The notes beneath the pieces were generated by a model. The model did no database searches. It was not told the DNA's origin and was given only the letters and a program-made list of their open reading frames with translations. A program made the position numbers and the translations under genes. Source: Geodermatophilus telluris (GTDB taxonomy: Bacteria; Actinomycetota; Actinomycetes; Mycobacteriales; Geodermatophilaceae). Taken from it: a stretch of DNA of 64,000 nt. The stretch lies in assembly GCF_900102745.1 (NCBI RefSeq), contig NZ_FMZF01000002.1, forward strand, positions 992,001 through 1,056,000, read 5' to 3'. The first letter of the stretch is position 1; each line of letters starts with the position of its first letter. This document shows, piece by piece, positions 33,485 through 41,616 of the stretch.

Positions 33485-34392
33485 CAGGTCGCCGCCGGGT
33501 GCCGGCGGGCCAGGCCCTGCAGCGTCTCCAGCAGCGCGGCCAGCTCCGGCCCGTGCTCGCCGGCCCGGCCCCGCGGCGGGGTGTCGGCCGGCCAGGCGGG
33601 CACCCGCAGGGTGGCCCGCTCCAGCACGGTGGTGAGCACGTCGTGCACCTCCTCGCGGACGTCGGCCGGGTCGACGGCGACGCCGGCGGCGACCAGCCGC
33701 CGCTCGACGTCGGTGGCGGTGAGGACGTCGGCCAGCAGCGGCCACACCGCGTCGGCGCCGGCCTGCGCCCGCCGGTGCGACTCCTCGGTGCCGTCCCCCA
33801 GCCGCAGCACCCACCGCGCGGCGTGGTCGCGGTGGTAGGCCAGCTCGTTGACGCCCTTGGCGGCGATGGCGGCGAGCACCGGGTCGCGCGACTCCCGCAG
33901 CCGGGCGAACACCGCGAGCCGGACGGTCGAGGCCACCAGCAGGCGGACCACCGTCTGCCCGAAGTCGCCGTTCTGCGCCGCGACCAGGCCGGTGCTGCGG
34001 AACTCGTCGGCGTCGCGGAAGTAGGCCAGCGCGTCCTCGTCGGGGATGCTCGCGGTGGCCGTCTCGCGGGAGCGGCCGAGGACGCCGACCGAGCCGGCGC
34101 GGGCGAGCAGCAGCCGCGCCTGGCCGAGCAGGTCCAGCGCGGTGTTGCCGATCGCGACCTCCTCCTCCAGCTCCGGCGCGGCGGTGATCCACTGGGTCAG
34201 CCGCTGGGCGAGGACGAGGGCGTCGTCGCCGAGCATCAGGCAGTAGGCGCCCAGGTCGGCGGGGTCGACGCCGTCGGGCACCGTGGTGTCGACGCCGGCC
34301 AGCGGCTCGTCGAAGCCGGTGCCGAACGCCCAGTGCCCCTCGCCCCCGTGCGCGTGGTCCAGCGCGTCGTAGACGGTCTCCTCGTGCGGCAT
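33481..34392 (-). CDS. paaC: Phenylacetyl-CoA epoxidase subunit PaaC
   Basis: 303 residues, the non-catalytic ferritin-like partner of PaaA. It shows YCLMLGDDALVLAQRLTQWI, ELEEEVAIGNTALDLLGQAR, EDALAYFRDADEFRSTGLVA and GVNELAYHRDHAARWVLRLG in the expected order. The ATG has GAGGGAGAGG just upstream. The 66-bp hairpin element separates it from paaB, so its level may differ from the upstream genes. Confidence 0.95.
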   Translation of the reverse strand: MPHEETVYDALDHAHGGEGHWAFGTGFDEPLAGVDTTVPDGVDPADLGAYCLMLGDDALVLAQRLTQWITAAPELEEEVAIGNTALDLLGQARLLLARAGSVGVLGRSRETATASIPDEDALAYFRDADEFRSTGLVAAQNGDFGQTVVRLLVASTVRLAVFARLRESRDPVLAAIAAKGVNELAYHRDHAARWVLRLGDGTEESHRRAQAGADAVWPLLADVLTATDVERRLVAAGVAVDPADVREEVHDVLTTVLERATLRVPAWPADTPPRGRAGEHGPELAALLETLQGLARRHPAATW

Positions 34393-34412
34393 GCCTCTCC
34401 CTCGTGACGTGC

Positions 34413-34478
34413 TGGAACGGCCCCCCTGCCCCCCCACCGCCCGAGGAACGAGGGTGGTGGGGGGGCAGGGGGGTCCTT
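34413..34478 (-). repeat. 66-bp hairpin element, copy 2
   Basis: On the minus strand it starts AAGGACCC within the paaB stop codon and ends GGCCGTTCCA 20 nt before paaC. Same length and ends as 23350-23415. The stem CCCCCCTGC/GCAGGGGGG differs from copy 1 by paired changes. An internal hairpin with the CGTTCC-type loop is possible. It lies inside an operon, so it is more likely a processing or partial-termination signal than a full stop. Confidence 0.85.
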
Positions 34479-34846
34479 CACATGTGGGGGACGTCCTCGG
34501 GGATCTCGTAGAACGTCGGGTGGCGGTAGACCTTGTCGCCGCTCGGGGCGAACATCGGGTCCTTCTCGTCGGGGCTCGAGGCGGTGATGTCGGCCGCCTT
34601 GACCACCCAGATGCTCACGCCCTCGTTGCGCCGGGTGTAGACGTCGCGGGCGGCGTGCACCGCCATCTCGTCGTCGGGCGCGTGCAGCGAGCCGACGTGC
34701 ACGTGGTTGAGCCCGCGCTTGCCGCGGACGAACACCTCGTACAGCGGCCAGTCCCGCCGGGTGGCGGCCGGCTTCGGCGCCACCGGCACCTCCGGCCCGG
34801 TCGGGATCGCGCCGTGCCCGCCCTCGGCGGTGACGTCGGTGCTCAC
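34478..34846 (-). CDS. paaB: Phenylacetyl-CoA epoxidase subunit PaaB
   Basis: 122 residues. The conserved core [56 protein letters not shown] and the C-terminal [18 protein letters not shown] are present. PaaB is required for the active PaaABCE complex. The N-terminal 25 residues are a variable extension. The GTG overlaps the paaA stop by 4 nt. Confidence 0.95.
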   Translation of the reverse strand: MSTDVTAEGGHGAIPTGPEVPVAPKPAATRRDWPLYEVFVRGKRGLNHVHVGSLHAPDDEMAVHAARDVYTRRNEGVSIWVVKAADITASSPDEKDPMFAPSGDKVYRHPTFYEIPEDVPHM

Positions 34847-35817
34847 GCGGCGCCCTCCGTCACGGCCCCGGCGTGCTTGCGGGCGTAGGCGGTGGCCGCC
34901 TCGGTCACCCAGGCGTTGTCGTCGCGCGCGGCCCGGCGCCGGCGGATGCGCTCGGCGTTGGCCGGGCCGTTGCCGGAGACGACCTGCTTGAACTCGGCCC
35001 AGTCGATCGGGCCGAAGCGCCAGTGCCCGGTCTCCTCGTCCCAGTGCAGGTCGGGGTCGGGCAGCGTGACGCCGAGGAACTGCGCCTGCGGGACGGACAT
35101 GTCCACGTAGCGCTGCCGCAGCTCGTCGTTGCTGTGCCGCTTGATGCCCCACGCCATCGACTGCGCCGAGTTGGGGCTGTCGTCGTCGGGCGGGCCGAAC
35201 ATCATCAGCGAGGGCCACCACCAGCGGTCGACGGCGTCCTGCACCATCGCCCGCTGCTCCTCGGTGCCGCCCATCATCGTCATCAGCAGCTCGTAGCCCT
35301 GCCGCTGGTGGAACGACTCCTCCTTGCAGATGCGGATCATCGCCCGGGCGTAGGGCCCGTAGGAGGAGCGGCACAGCGGCACCTGGTTGCAGATCGCCGC
35401 GCCGTCGACCAGCCAGCCGATGACGCCGACGTCGGCGTAGGTGAGCGTGGGGTAGTTGAAGATCGAGCTGTACTTCTGCTTCTGCTCGATGAGCTTGTCG
35501 GTGAGGTCGGCGCGGTCGGCACCGAGGGTCTCGGCCGCCGAGTACAGGTACATGCCGTGGCCGGCCTCGTCCTGCACCTTGGCCAGCAGGATCGCCTTGC
35601 GGCGCAGGCTCGGGGCGGCGAGCAGCCAGTCGCCCTCGGGCTGCATCCCGATGATCTCCGAGTGCGCGTGCTGGGCGATCTGGCGGACCAGCGTCTTCCG
35701 GTAGCCGTCGGGCATCCAGTCGCGCGGCTCGATCCGCCGGTCGGCGGCGATGGTGGCGTCGAACCGCTGCTGCAGTGCGGCCTCGTCGGTCGGCCGGTCG
35801 AGCGTCGGCGCGGACAT
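34843..35817 (-). CDS. paaA: Phenylacetyl-CoA epoxidase catalytic subunit PaaA
   Basis: 324 residues, di-iron oxygenase forming the 1,2-epoxide of phenylacetyl-CoA. Iron ligands fit [28 protein letters not shown] and [15 protein letters not shown]. The first gene of the minus-strand operon paaABCDE-thioesterase. The ATG is preceded by GAGGGGAG and lies 19 nt from the PaaR-type operator, so substrate-controlled expression is expected. Confidence 0.96.
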   Translation of the reverse strand: MSAPTLDRPTDEAALQQRFDATIAADRRIEPRDWMPDGYRKTLVRQIAQHAHSEIIGMQPEGDWLLAAPSLRRKAILLAKVQDEAGHGMYLYSAAETLGADRADLTDKLIEQKQKYSSIFNYPTLTYADVGVIGWLVDGAAICNQVPLCRSSYGPYARAMIRICKEESFHQRQGYELLMTMMGGTEEQRAMVQDAVDRWWWPSLMMFGPPDDDSPNSAQSMAWGIKRHSNDELRQRYVDMSVPQAQFLGVTLPDPDLHWDEETGHWRFGPIDWAEFKQVVSGNGPANAERIRRRRAARDDNAWVTEAATAYARKHAGAVTEGAA

Positions 35818-35836
35818 CGGGGCTCCCCTCGGCTAT

Positions 35837-35858
35837 TTACTGACCAGGCGGTCGGTAA
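35837..35858. promoter_or_regulatory. PaaR-type operator between paaA and paaK
   Basis: TTACTGACC-AGGC-GGTCGGTAA, an inverted repeat with one mismatch, AT-rich at the ends, midway between the divergent genes. The pattern ACTNACC...GGTNRGT is what TetR-type PaaR repressors recognise. TAGTGT at 35859-35864 is a possible -10 for paaK, which the bound repressor would cover. Confidence 0.75.
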
Positions 35859-35914
35859 TAGTGTGCCCCAGTGTGGAGCGCGGCACAAGCAGCGCAGCCG
35901 ACCTGGAGGCACCG

Positions 35915-37255
35915 ATGACGACGGCGACCGGCGAGACCACCCGGCGACTGGGGACGGCGCCCGACCCCGGCACCCTCGACGCGGCCGAGCGGATGGGGGT
36001 CGACGAGCTGCGGGCGCTGCAGCTGGAGCGGCTGCAGTGGTCGCTGCGGCACGCCTACGACCACGTGCCGCACTACCGGCGGGCCTTCGACGAGGCCGGC
36101 GTGCACCCCGACGACTGCCGGGAGCTGGCCGACCTGGCGCGGTTCCCCACCACCAGCAAGGCCGACCTGCGCGACAACTACCCGTTCGGCATGTTCGCCG
36201 TCCCGCAGGAGCAGGTGCGGCGCATCCACGCCTCCTCCGGCACCACCGGCCGGCCCACCGTCGTCGGCTACACCGAGCGCGACATCGACACCTGGGCCAC
36301 CGTCATGGCCCGCTCCATCCGGGCGGCGGGCGGCCGGCCCGGCGACCGGCTGCACAACGCCTACGGCTACGGCCTGTTCACCGGCGGGCTGGGCGCGCAC
36401 TACGGCGCGGAGAAGCTGGGCTGCACCGTCGTCCCGGTCTCGGGCGGCATGACGCCGCGCCAGGTGCAGCTGATCACCGACTTCACGCCGCGGGTGATCA
36501 TGGTGACGCCGTCCTACATGCTCACCGTGCTCGACGAGTTCGAGAAGCAGGGGCTCGACCCGCGGGCCTCCAGCCTGGAGATCGGCGTCTTCGGCGCCGA
36601 GCCCTGGACCGAGCAGATGCGCCGCGAGATGGAGGAGCGCGCCGGCATCCAGGCCGTCGACATCTACGGGCTCTCCGAGGTGATGGGTCCCGGCGTCGCG
36701 CAGGAGTGCGTGGAGACCAAGGACGGCCTGCACGTGTGGGAGGACCACTTCTACCCGGAGGTCATCGACCCGATCACCGGCGAGGTGCTGCCCGAGGGGG
36801 AGGTCGGCGAGCTGGTGTTCACCTCGCTGACCAAGGAGGCCATGCCGGTCGTCCGCTACCGCACCCGCGACCTCACCCGGCTGCTGCCCGGGACGGCGCG
36901 GCCGGGGATGCGGCGGATGGAGAAGGTCACCGGTCGCACCGACGACATGATCATCCTGCGCGGGGTGAACCTGTTCCCGACCCAGATCGAGGAGGTCGTG
37001 CTGCGCACCCCGGGCCTGGCGCCGCACTTCGCGCTCGAGCTGACCACCCGCGGCCGGATGGACCACCTCGTCGTCCGCGTCGAGGCCCGTCCCGACTGCC
37101 CGGCCGGCCGGCGCACCGAGGCCGCCGCCGAGGTCACCAAGGGCGTCAAGGACACCGTGGGCACCAGCATCGAGGTGCTCGTCGTCGACCCGGAGACGCT
37201 GCCCCGCTCGATGGGCAAGCTGCAGCGCCTCACCGACCGGCGGGAGCGCGCGTGA
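35915..37255 (+). CDS. paaK: Phenylacetate-CoA ligase
   Basis: 446 residues, ANL-superfamily enzyme: phenylacetate + CoA + ATP to phenylacetyl-CoA, the substrate of PaaABCE. The AMP loop is ASSGTTGRPTVVGYT; further ANL motifs are NAYGYGLFTGGLG, YGLSEVMGPGVAQEC and TGRTDDMIILRGVN. The closing KLQRLTDRR carries the conserved lysine region. GGAGG lies 5 nt before the ATG. Its stop overlaps paaR (GTGA). Confidence 0.96.
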   Translation: MTTATGETTRRLGTAPDPGTLDAAERMGVDELRALQLERLQWSLRHAYDHVPHYRRAFDEAGVHPDDCRELADLARFPTTSKADLRDNYPFGMFAVPQEQVRRIHASSGTTGRPTVVGYTERDIDTWATVMARSIRAAGGRPGDRLHNAYGYGLFTGGLGAHYGAEKLGCTVVPVSGGMTPRQVQLITDFTPRVIMVTPSYMLTVLDEFEKQGLDPRASSLEIGVFGAEPWTEQMRREMEERAGIQAVDIYGLSEVMGPGVAQECVETKDGLHVWEDHFYPEVIDPITGEVLPEGEVGELVFTSLTKEAMPVVRYRTRDLTRLLPGTARPGMRRMEKVTGRTDDMIILRGVNLFPTQIEEVVLRTPGLAPHFALELTTRGRMDHLVVRVEARPDCPAGRRTEAAAEVTKGVKDTVGTSIEVLVVDPETLPRSMGKLQRLTDRRERA

Positions 37256-37851
37256 CGCAGGCGCGGGTCCGCCGCGGGCGCCCGGGGCACTCGCTCGACA
37301 GCCTGCTCGACGTCGCCGTCGAGGTGTTCAACGAGCGCGGCTTCGACGCCACGAGCATGGAGGAGCTCGCCGCGCGGCTCGGCGTCACCAAGTCGGCGAT
37401 CTACCACCACGTGCCGAGCAAGGTGGAGCTGCTGCGGCTGGCGCTGGACCGGGCGCTGGACGCCCTGTTCGCCGTCACCGAGGAGCCGCAGGCCGTCACC
37501 GGGCGGGCGATCGACCGGCTCGAGCACGTCGTCCGCGGCTCGGTGCGGGTGCTCGCCGCCGAGCTGCCCGTCGTCACCCTGCTGCTGCGGGTGCGCGGCA
37601 ACTCCCCGGTGGAGGAGGCGGCCCTCGCCCGGCGGCGCGGGTTCGACCGCATCGTCACCGACCTGGTGCGCGCCGCGGAGGAGGAGGGCGACGTGCGGCC
37701 CGACGTCGACCCCGCCGTGACCAGCCGGCTGCTGTTCGGCACCGTCAACTCGCTGACCGAGTGGTACCGCCCCGGCGGCAGCCTCTCGGCCGACGCGCTG
37801 GCCGACGCGCTGGTCGCCACCACGTTCGAGGGGCTGCGCGCCCGCGCCTGA
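37252..37851 (+). CDS. paaR: TetR-family repressor PaaR
   Basis: 199 residues. Helix-turn-helix LAARLGVTKSAIYHHVPSKV. The ligand domain includes RLEHVVRGSVRVLAAELPVV and LLFGTVNSLTEWYRPGG, the latter typical of PaaR-like regulators that respond to phenylacetyl-CoA. Translationally coupled to paaK, so enzyme and sensor levels are linked. It probably binds the operator at 35837-35858. Confidence 0.88.
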   Translation: MTQARVRRGRPGHSLDSLLDVAVEVFNERGFDATSMEELAARLGVTKSAIYHHVPSKVELLRLALDRALDALFAVTEEPQAVTGRAIDRLEHVVRGSVRVLAAELPVVTLLLRVRGNSPVEEAALARRRGFDRIVTDLVRAAEEEGDVRPDVDPAVTSRLLFGTVNSLTEWYRPGGSLSADALADALVATTFEGLRARA

Positions 37852-37858
37852 CCCGGTC

Positions 37859-39211
37859 TCAGGCAGCGGTCCAGCGGACGGGCAGCCGCTTGACGCCCCG
37901 CTGGAAGTTCGAGCGCAGCAGCGTCGGCGGCCCGTCGGGCTCGACGGTTGCCGTGCGGCGCAGCAGCGCGGCGAACAGCGCGCGCAGCTGCACCCGGGCC
38001 AGCTGGGCGCCGAGGCAGAAGTGCGGCCCGTGCCCGAAGGACAGGTGCGGGTTGGGCGCGCGGCGGACGTCGAACCGGTCGGGGTCGTCGAACACCGCCT
38101 CGTCCCGGTTGGCCGAGGTGAACGAGACGACCACCTTGTCGCCGGCCCGCACGCGGACGCCGGCGAGGTCGGTGTCGCGGGTGGCGGTGCGGCGGAACAC
38201 CATGACCGGCGTCCACCAGCGCAGCAGCTCCTCCACCGCGCCGGGCAGCAGGGCCGGGTCGGCGCGCAGCGCGGCCAGCTGGTCGGGGTGCTGCAGCAGC
38301 GCGATCAGCCCGCCGGGCAGGCCGTTGCGCAGCGTCTCGTTGCCGGCGACGGCGAACAGCCAGAACAGGTTCTCGAACTCCTCGGGGCTCACCTGCCCGC
38401 CGTCCTCGTCGACCTGGGCCAGCAGGATCGACACGACGTCGCCCGTCGGGGCCCGCCGCTTCTCCTCGGCCAGCAGCCGGGCGTAGGCGTAGAGGTCGGG
38501 CATGCCGGCGCGGGTGCGCGGGTCGGGCATCCGGCCGTCGGGGCCCGGGGCCGGCCGCAGCGCCAGGGCCTCGCGCGCCATCGCCGTCCCCCCGGTGCCG
38601 TCGAAGGCCGCCGAGGTGGCGTAGTCGGGGTCCTGCCAGCCGATGACCCGGTTGGACCAGTCGAACAGCAGCCAGCGGTCCTCGGCCGGCACGCCCAGGA
38701 CGTCGGCCAGGGTGAGCAGCGGCAGGTCGGCGGCGAGGTCCTTGGCGAAGTCGCAGCGGCCCTCGGCGGCACCGTCCACCACCCGCTCGACCAGCCGGTC
38801 GGCCGTCGCCTCGACGGACGCGGTCAGCGCGGCCACCGCGCGCGGGGTGAACGACCGCGACAGCAGCCGGCGCAGCCGGGAGTGGTCGGGCGGGTCGGTG
38901 TTGAGCATCATCCGGCGCACCCAGTCCAGGTCGGCGGCGTCGCGCACCTGGGTGGCGCCCAGCCAGGAGGAGAAGGTCGCCGGGTCGCGCAGCACCCGCT
39001 CGACGTCGGCGTGCCGCAGCACCAGCCAGAACCCGGGCCCGCCGGGCTGGCCGTGCAGCGCGGGCTCCTCGACCCAGGTCACCGGTGCCTCCGCCCGCAG
39101 CCGGGCCAGCAGGGCGAACGGCGGCCCGTCCTCGTAGGTCGCCGGGTCGACCAGCGCCAGGGTGTCGGCGGGCGTCAGCCGGGGGCCGGCCGCCGCGGGG
39201 TCGGTGCGCAC
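37859..39211 (-). CDS. Cytochrome P450
   Basis: 450 residues. I-helix AVAGNETLRNG (AGxET), K-helix EELLRWWTP (ExxR), and heme loop FGHGPHFCLGAQLAR with the axial cysteine. The segments FRRTATRDTDLAGVRVRAGD and SFTSANRDEAVFDDPDRFD resemble the mycobacterial CYP124/125/142 group. The substrate is unknown; no dedicated ferredoxin gene lies nearby. GTG at 39211 is supported by CAGACT 6 nt upstream. The stop is 7 nt from the convergent paaR stop. Confidence 0.88.
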   Translation of the reverse strand: MRTDPAAAGPRLTPADTLALVDPATYEDGPPFALLARLRAEAPVTWVEEPALHGQPGGPGFWLVLRHADVERVLRDPATFSSWLGATQVRDAADLDWVRRMMLNTDPPDHSRLRRLLSRSFTPRAVAALTASVEATADRLVERVVDGAAEGRCDFAKDLAADLPLLTLADVLGVPAEDRWLLFDWSNRVIGWQDPDYATSAAFDGTGGTAMAREALALRPAPGPDGRMPDPRTRAGMPDLYAYARLLAEEKRRAPTGDVVSILLAQVDEDGGQVSPEEFENLFWLFAVAGNETLRNGLPGGLIALLQHPDQLAALRADPALLPGAVEELLRWWTPVMVFRRTATRDTDLAGVRVRAGDKVVVSFTSANRDEAVFDDPDRFDVRRAPNPHLSFGHGPHFCLGAQLARVQLRALFAALLRRTATVEPDGPPTLLRSNFQRGVKRLPVRWTAA

Positions 39212-39247
39212 CCGCGGAGTCTGCGGCCGGCCCGGCGGCCCCGACAA

Positions 39248-39267
39248 GCGCCGGCTCAGGCCGGCGC
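39248..39267. terminator. Hairpin at the end of the amine oxidase operon
   Basis: GCGCCGGC-TCAG-GCCGGCGC, eight-base perfect arms with the stop codon of the small membrane protein in the loop. Position fits a terminator; strength is unknown. Confidence 0.5.
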
Positions 39268-39693
39268 GTGCACCGACGGCAGGAGCCCCCGCCGGTGCCT
39301 CGCCCGGCGGTCGCCGGCGAGTGCGACCGCGCCGGCCGCGAGGGAGCCGGCGACGAGGGCGAGCCCCGTCCACGCCGGCGCGCCGGGGGCGGCGCCGTGG
39401 TGCGCGGCGTGCGCCGCCCCGCCCGCGGCCGGCTCGCCGAGCAGCTGGGCGTGCAGCAGGAGCATCGTGACGTCGGCGAGCACCGTCGTCCGCCACGCGG
39501 ACCGGGTCGGCCGCCGCCACAGCTGCCAGGCGCACGGCAGGCAGACCGCCGCGGTCGCCGCCATCGCCAGCGAGGCCAGCGACGTGGCGTCGAGCAGCAG
39601 CAGGTGCAGCAGCGACCCCGCCACGGCCAGGCCGGCGGCCGCCCGGCCGAGGGCGCGTGCCCCCGGCCGGGCGGCTCCGTCGGCGGTCGTCAC
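39256..39693 (-). CDS. Small membrane protein coupled to the copper amine oxidase
   Basis: 145 residues, four hydrophobic segments: AAAGLAVAGSLLHLLLLDA, LAMAATAAVCLPCAWQLW, TTVLADVTMLLLHAQLLG and LALVAGSLAAGAVALAGD. The histidine-rich loop AAHAAHHGAAPG is suggestive of metal contact. The GTG overlaps the amine oxidase stop by 4 nt. Because the oxidase needs copper, a copper-handling accessory role is an attractive but untested idea. Confidence 0.68.
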   Translation of the reverse strand: MTTADGAARPGARALGRAAAGLAVAGSLLHLLLLDATSLASLAMAATAAVCLPCAWQLWRRPTRSAWRTTVLADVTMLLLHAQLLGEPAAGGAAHAAHHGAAPGAPAWTGLALVAGSLAAGAVALAGDRRARHRRGLLPSVHAPA

Positions 39694-41606
39694 GACCCGT
39701 GCGACGCGCAGTGCGACGAGGTGGACCGCGGCAGGCCGAGCGCGGGGTTGCGGTCGAAGAAGCCGACCGGCTTGAGCGTGAAGCCGGTGTAGTCGGTCGG
39801 CATGACCGGCCAGTCCTCCGGGCGCGGGAAGTGCGTGAGCCCGAAGGTGTGCCAGAGGACGACGTCGGTGTCCTCGAGCGGCGCGTCGCCGGCGACGAAG
39901 GACGGCAGCCCGCCGGAGCCGGGGTGCTGGTTGACGAAGTCGCCGGCGGGATAGCGCTCGGCGGGGTCGTACTCGGTCACCCACAGGGTCCGGGTCGAGA
40001 ACGCCGCCCGCTGGGCGATCGAGGACTCCTCGTCGGCGAGCAGCACGGGCGAGGCCTGCGGGTGCAGCGCGTACCCGACGGGCTGGCCGAGACGGTTGGT
40101 CTTCGACGGGTTGACCACGTGCCAGGTCCGCCCGACCGTCGCGTCGCTGACCCGCTGCGCCTCCGACTCGCGGGTGAGCGGGGTGAGCCGGCGGGCGAAG
40201 GCGTTGCCGTACGGGTTGGTGTCGCTCACCGGCAGCCGGACGGCGTCCACCTCGTGGACGGTGTTGCCGGTGCCGTCGACGGCCATGTCCAGCCGCGCGG
40301 AGAACAGGTGCTGGTGGAACGGCGCGCCCAGCCCCGGGGCGACCTCGGTGGCGTAGGGGTGCTCGTCGCCGCGGTAGGACGAGGTGAAGACGATGCCGGT
40401 GGCCTTGGACTCCAGCTGGATCGTGCCGTCGGTGTAGAGGTACCAGTAGAAGCCGTAGTCGTAGTTGCCGATGGTGGTGAAGAAGCTGATCACCAGCCGG
40501 CGGGAGCGGCGCGTCTCGGCCATCCCGTTGAACAGGTCGGTGTGCTTCCAGGCGACGCCGTAGTCCTCCTCATGCAGGCAGACGGCGTTGCGGATGGTGC
40601 GCGGGGCGCCGTCCTCGTCGGCCAGCGTGGCGTCGAAGTAGTGGATCTCGCCGAGGCAGTCGCAGCCCAGCTCCAGGGAGTTGGTGTAGCGGGCGAAGAG
40701 GTACTCGCCGACGTCGAAGTAGTTCTGCCAGAACCGCACCGGGGAGGGGTCGGCGTAGGGCACGACCATCTCGGCGATCGAGGCGCGGTGCACCACCGAC
40801 CGCCCGTCGATCGACAGCTGGTTGAGCACCAGGCCCTCGCGGGCGTCGAAGCCCACGCGGAACTCCCAGCCGGCCCAGCGCACGACGTCGTCCTCGACGG
40901 TGAAGCTCGGCCCCTCGGGCTGGGTGATCTCGATGGGCTTGAGGTCGCGGGCGGCGTGCGGGTGGGTGTCCTGGTCGAGGTCGGCGCGCTCGGCCGGCAC
41001 CGGCAGGTCGAAGTGGTCGTGCACGGCGGTGGTGACGCCCCGGGTGATGTCGACGTACGCGACGACGCCGTCGACCGGGTGCGCCCACGGCAGGTCGGCC
41101 TCGTCGGCCTGGTGGAACCCGAGGACCCGGACGATCCGGTGGCCGGACTCGTCGGGGAAGTAGGAGCCGGCCGACAGCGGCACGGCCCGCACGTCGGCGA
41201 CGGCGAGCCCGCGCTTGGCCATCGCGCCGACCCAGCGCTCGTCGGCGGCGAGGATCGGCTCGATCGCCTCGAACTCCGCGTCGAGGATCGGCACCTGGCC
41301 GTCGGCCGCGCCGTCGATCTCGACGTCGGTGACGACGGTGCCCCCGGTGATCGACACGGTCAGGTCGCGGCCGTTGCCGGTGGCGCGGTCGAGCAGCAGC
41401 ACCCGCACCCGCCGCTCGACCGGCTCACCCGGGGTCCAGGCGAGCACGTCGCGCTTGTGCGGCTCCTCCAGGCCGACGTAGACGAACTTCGAGTCCTCGT
41501 GCGCCAGGCCGGCATCGCGGACGATCGCGGTGGCGGCGGTGATCTCCTCGGTGGTGAGCCGGGACAGCGGGTGGGTGGCGGTGGATCGGGGGGTGGTCAG
41601 GGTCAT
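39690..41606 (-). CDS. Copper amine oxidase (phenylethylamine/tyramine oxidase)
   Basis: 638 residues, the exact length of Arthrobacter globiformis phenylethylamine oxidase. The topaquinone precursor is Tyr382 in GNYDYGFYW, the catalytic base Asp298 in YFDVGEYLF, and copper ligands His431, His433 (FHQHLFS) and His591 (GLTHFP). The first two residues and first two ligands match that enzyme's numbering. It turns primary aromatic amines into aldehydes, ammonia and H2O2. AGGAGGA precedes the ATG. It follows an APC permease by 10 nt and precedes the small membrane protein. Confidence 0.95.
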   Translation of the reverse strand: MTLTTPRSTATHPLSRLTTEEITAATAIVRDAGLAHEDSKFVYVGLEEPHKRDVLAWTPGEPVERRVRVLLLDRATGNGRDLTVSITGGTVVTDVEIDGAADGQVPILDAEFEAIEPILAADERWVGAMAKRGLAVADVRAVPLSAGSYFPDESGHRIVRVLGFHQADEADLPWAHPVDGVVAYVDITRGVTTAVHDHFDLPVPAERADLDQDTHPHAARDLKPIEITQPEGPSFTVEDDVVRWAGWEFRVGFDAREGLVLNQLSIDGRSVVHRASIAEMVVPYADPSPVRFWQNYFDVGEYLFARYTNSLELGCDCLGEIHYFDATLADEDGAPRTIRNAVCLHEEDYGVAWKHTDLFNGMAETRRSRRLVISFFTTIGNYDYGFYWYLYTDGTIQLESKATGIVFTSSYRGDEHPYATEVAPGLGAPFHQHLFSARLDMAVDGTGNTVHEVDAVRLPVSDTNPYGNAFARRLTPLTRESEAQRVSDATVGRTWHVVNPSKTNRLGQPVGYALHPQASPVLLADEESSIAQRAAFSTRTLWVTEYDPAERYPAGDFVNQHPGSGGLPSFVAGDAPLEDTDVVLWHTFGLTHFPRPEDWPVMPTDYTGFTLKPVGFFDRNPALGLPRSTSSHCASHGS

Positions 41607-41616
41607 CGGGTCCTCC

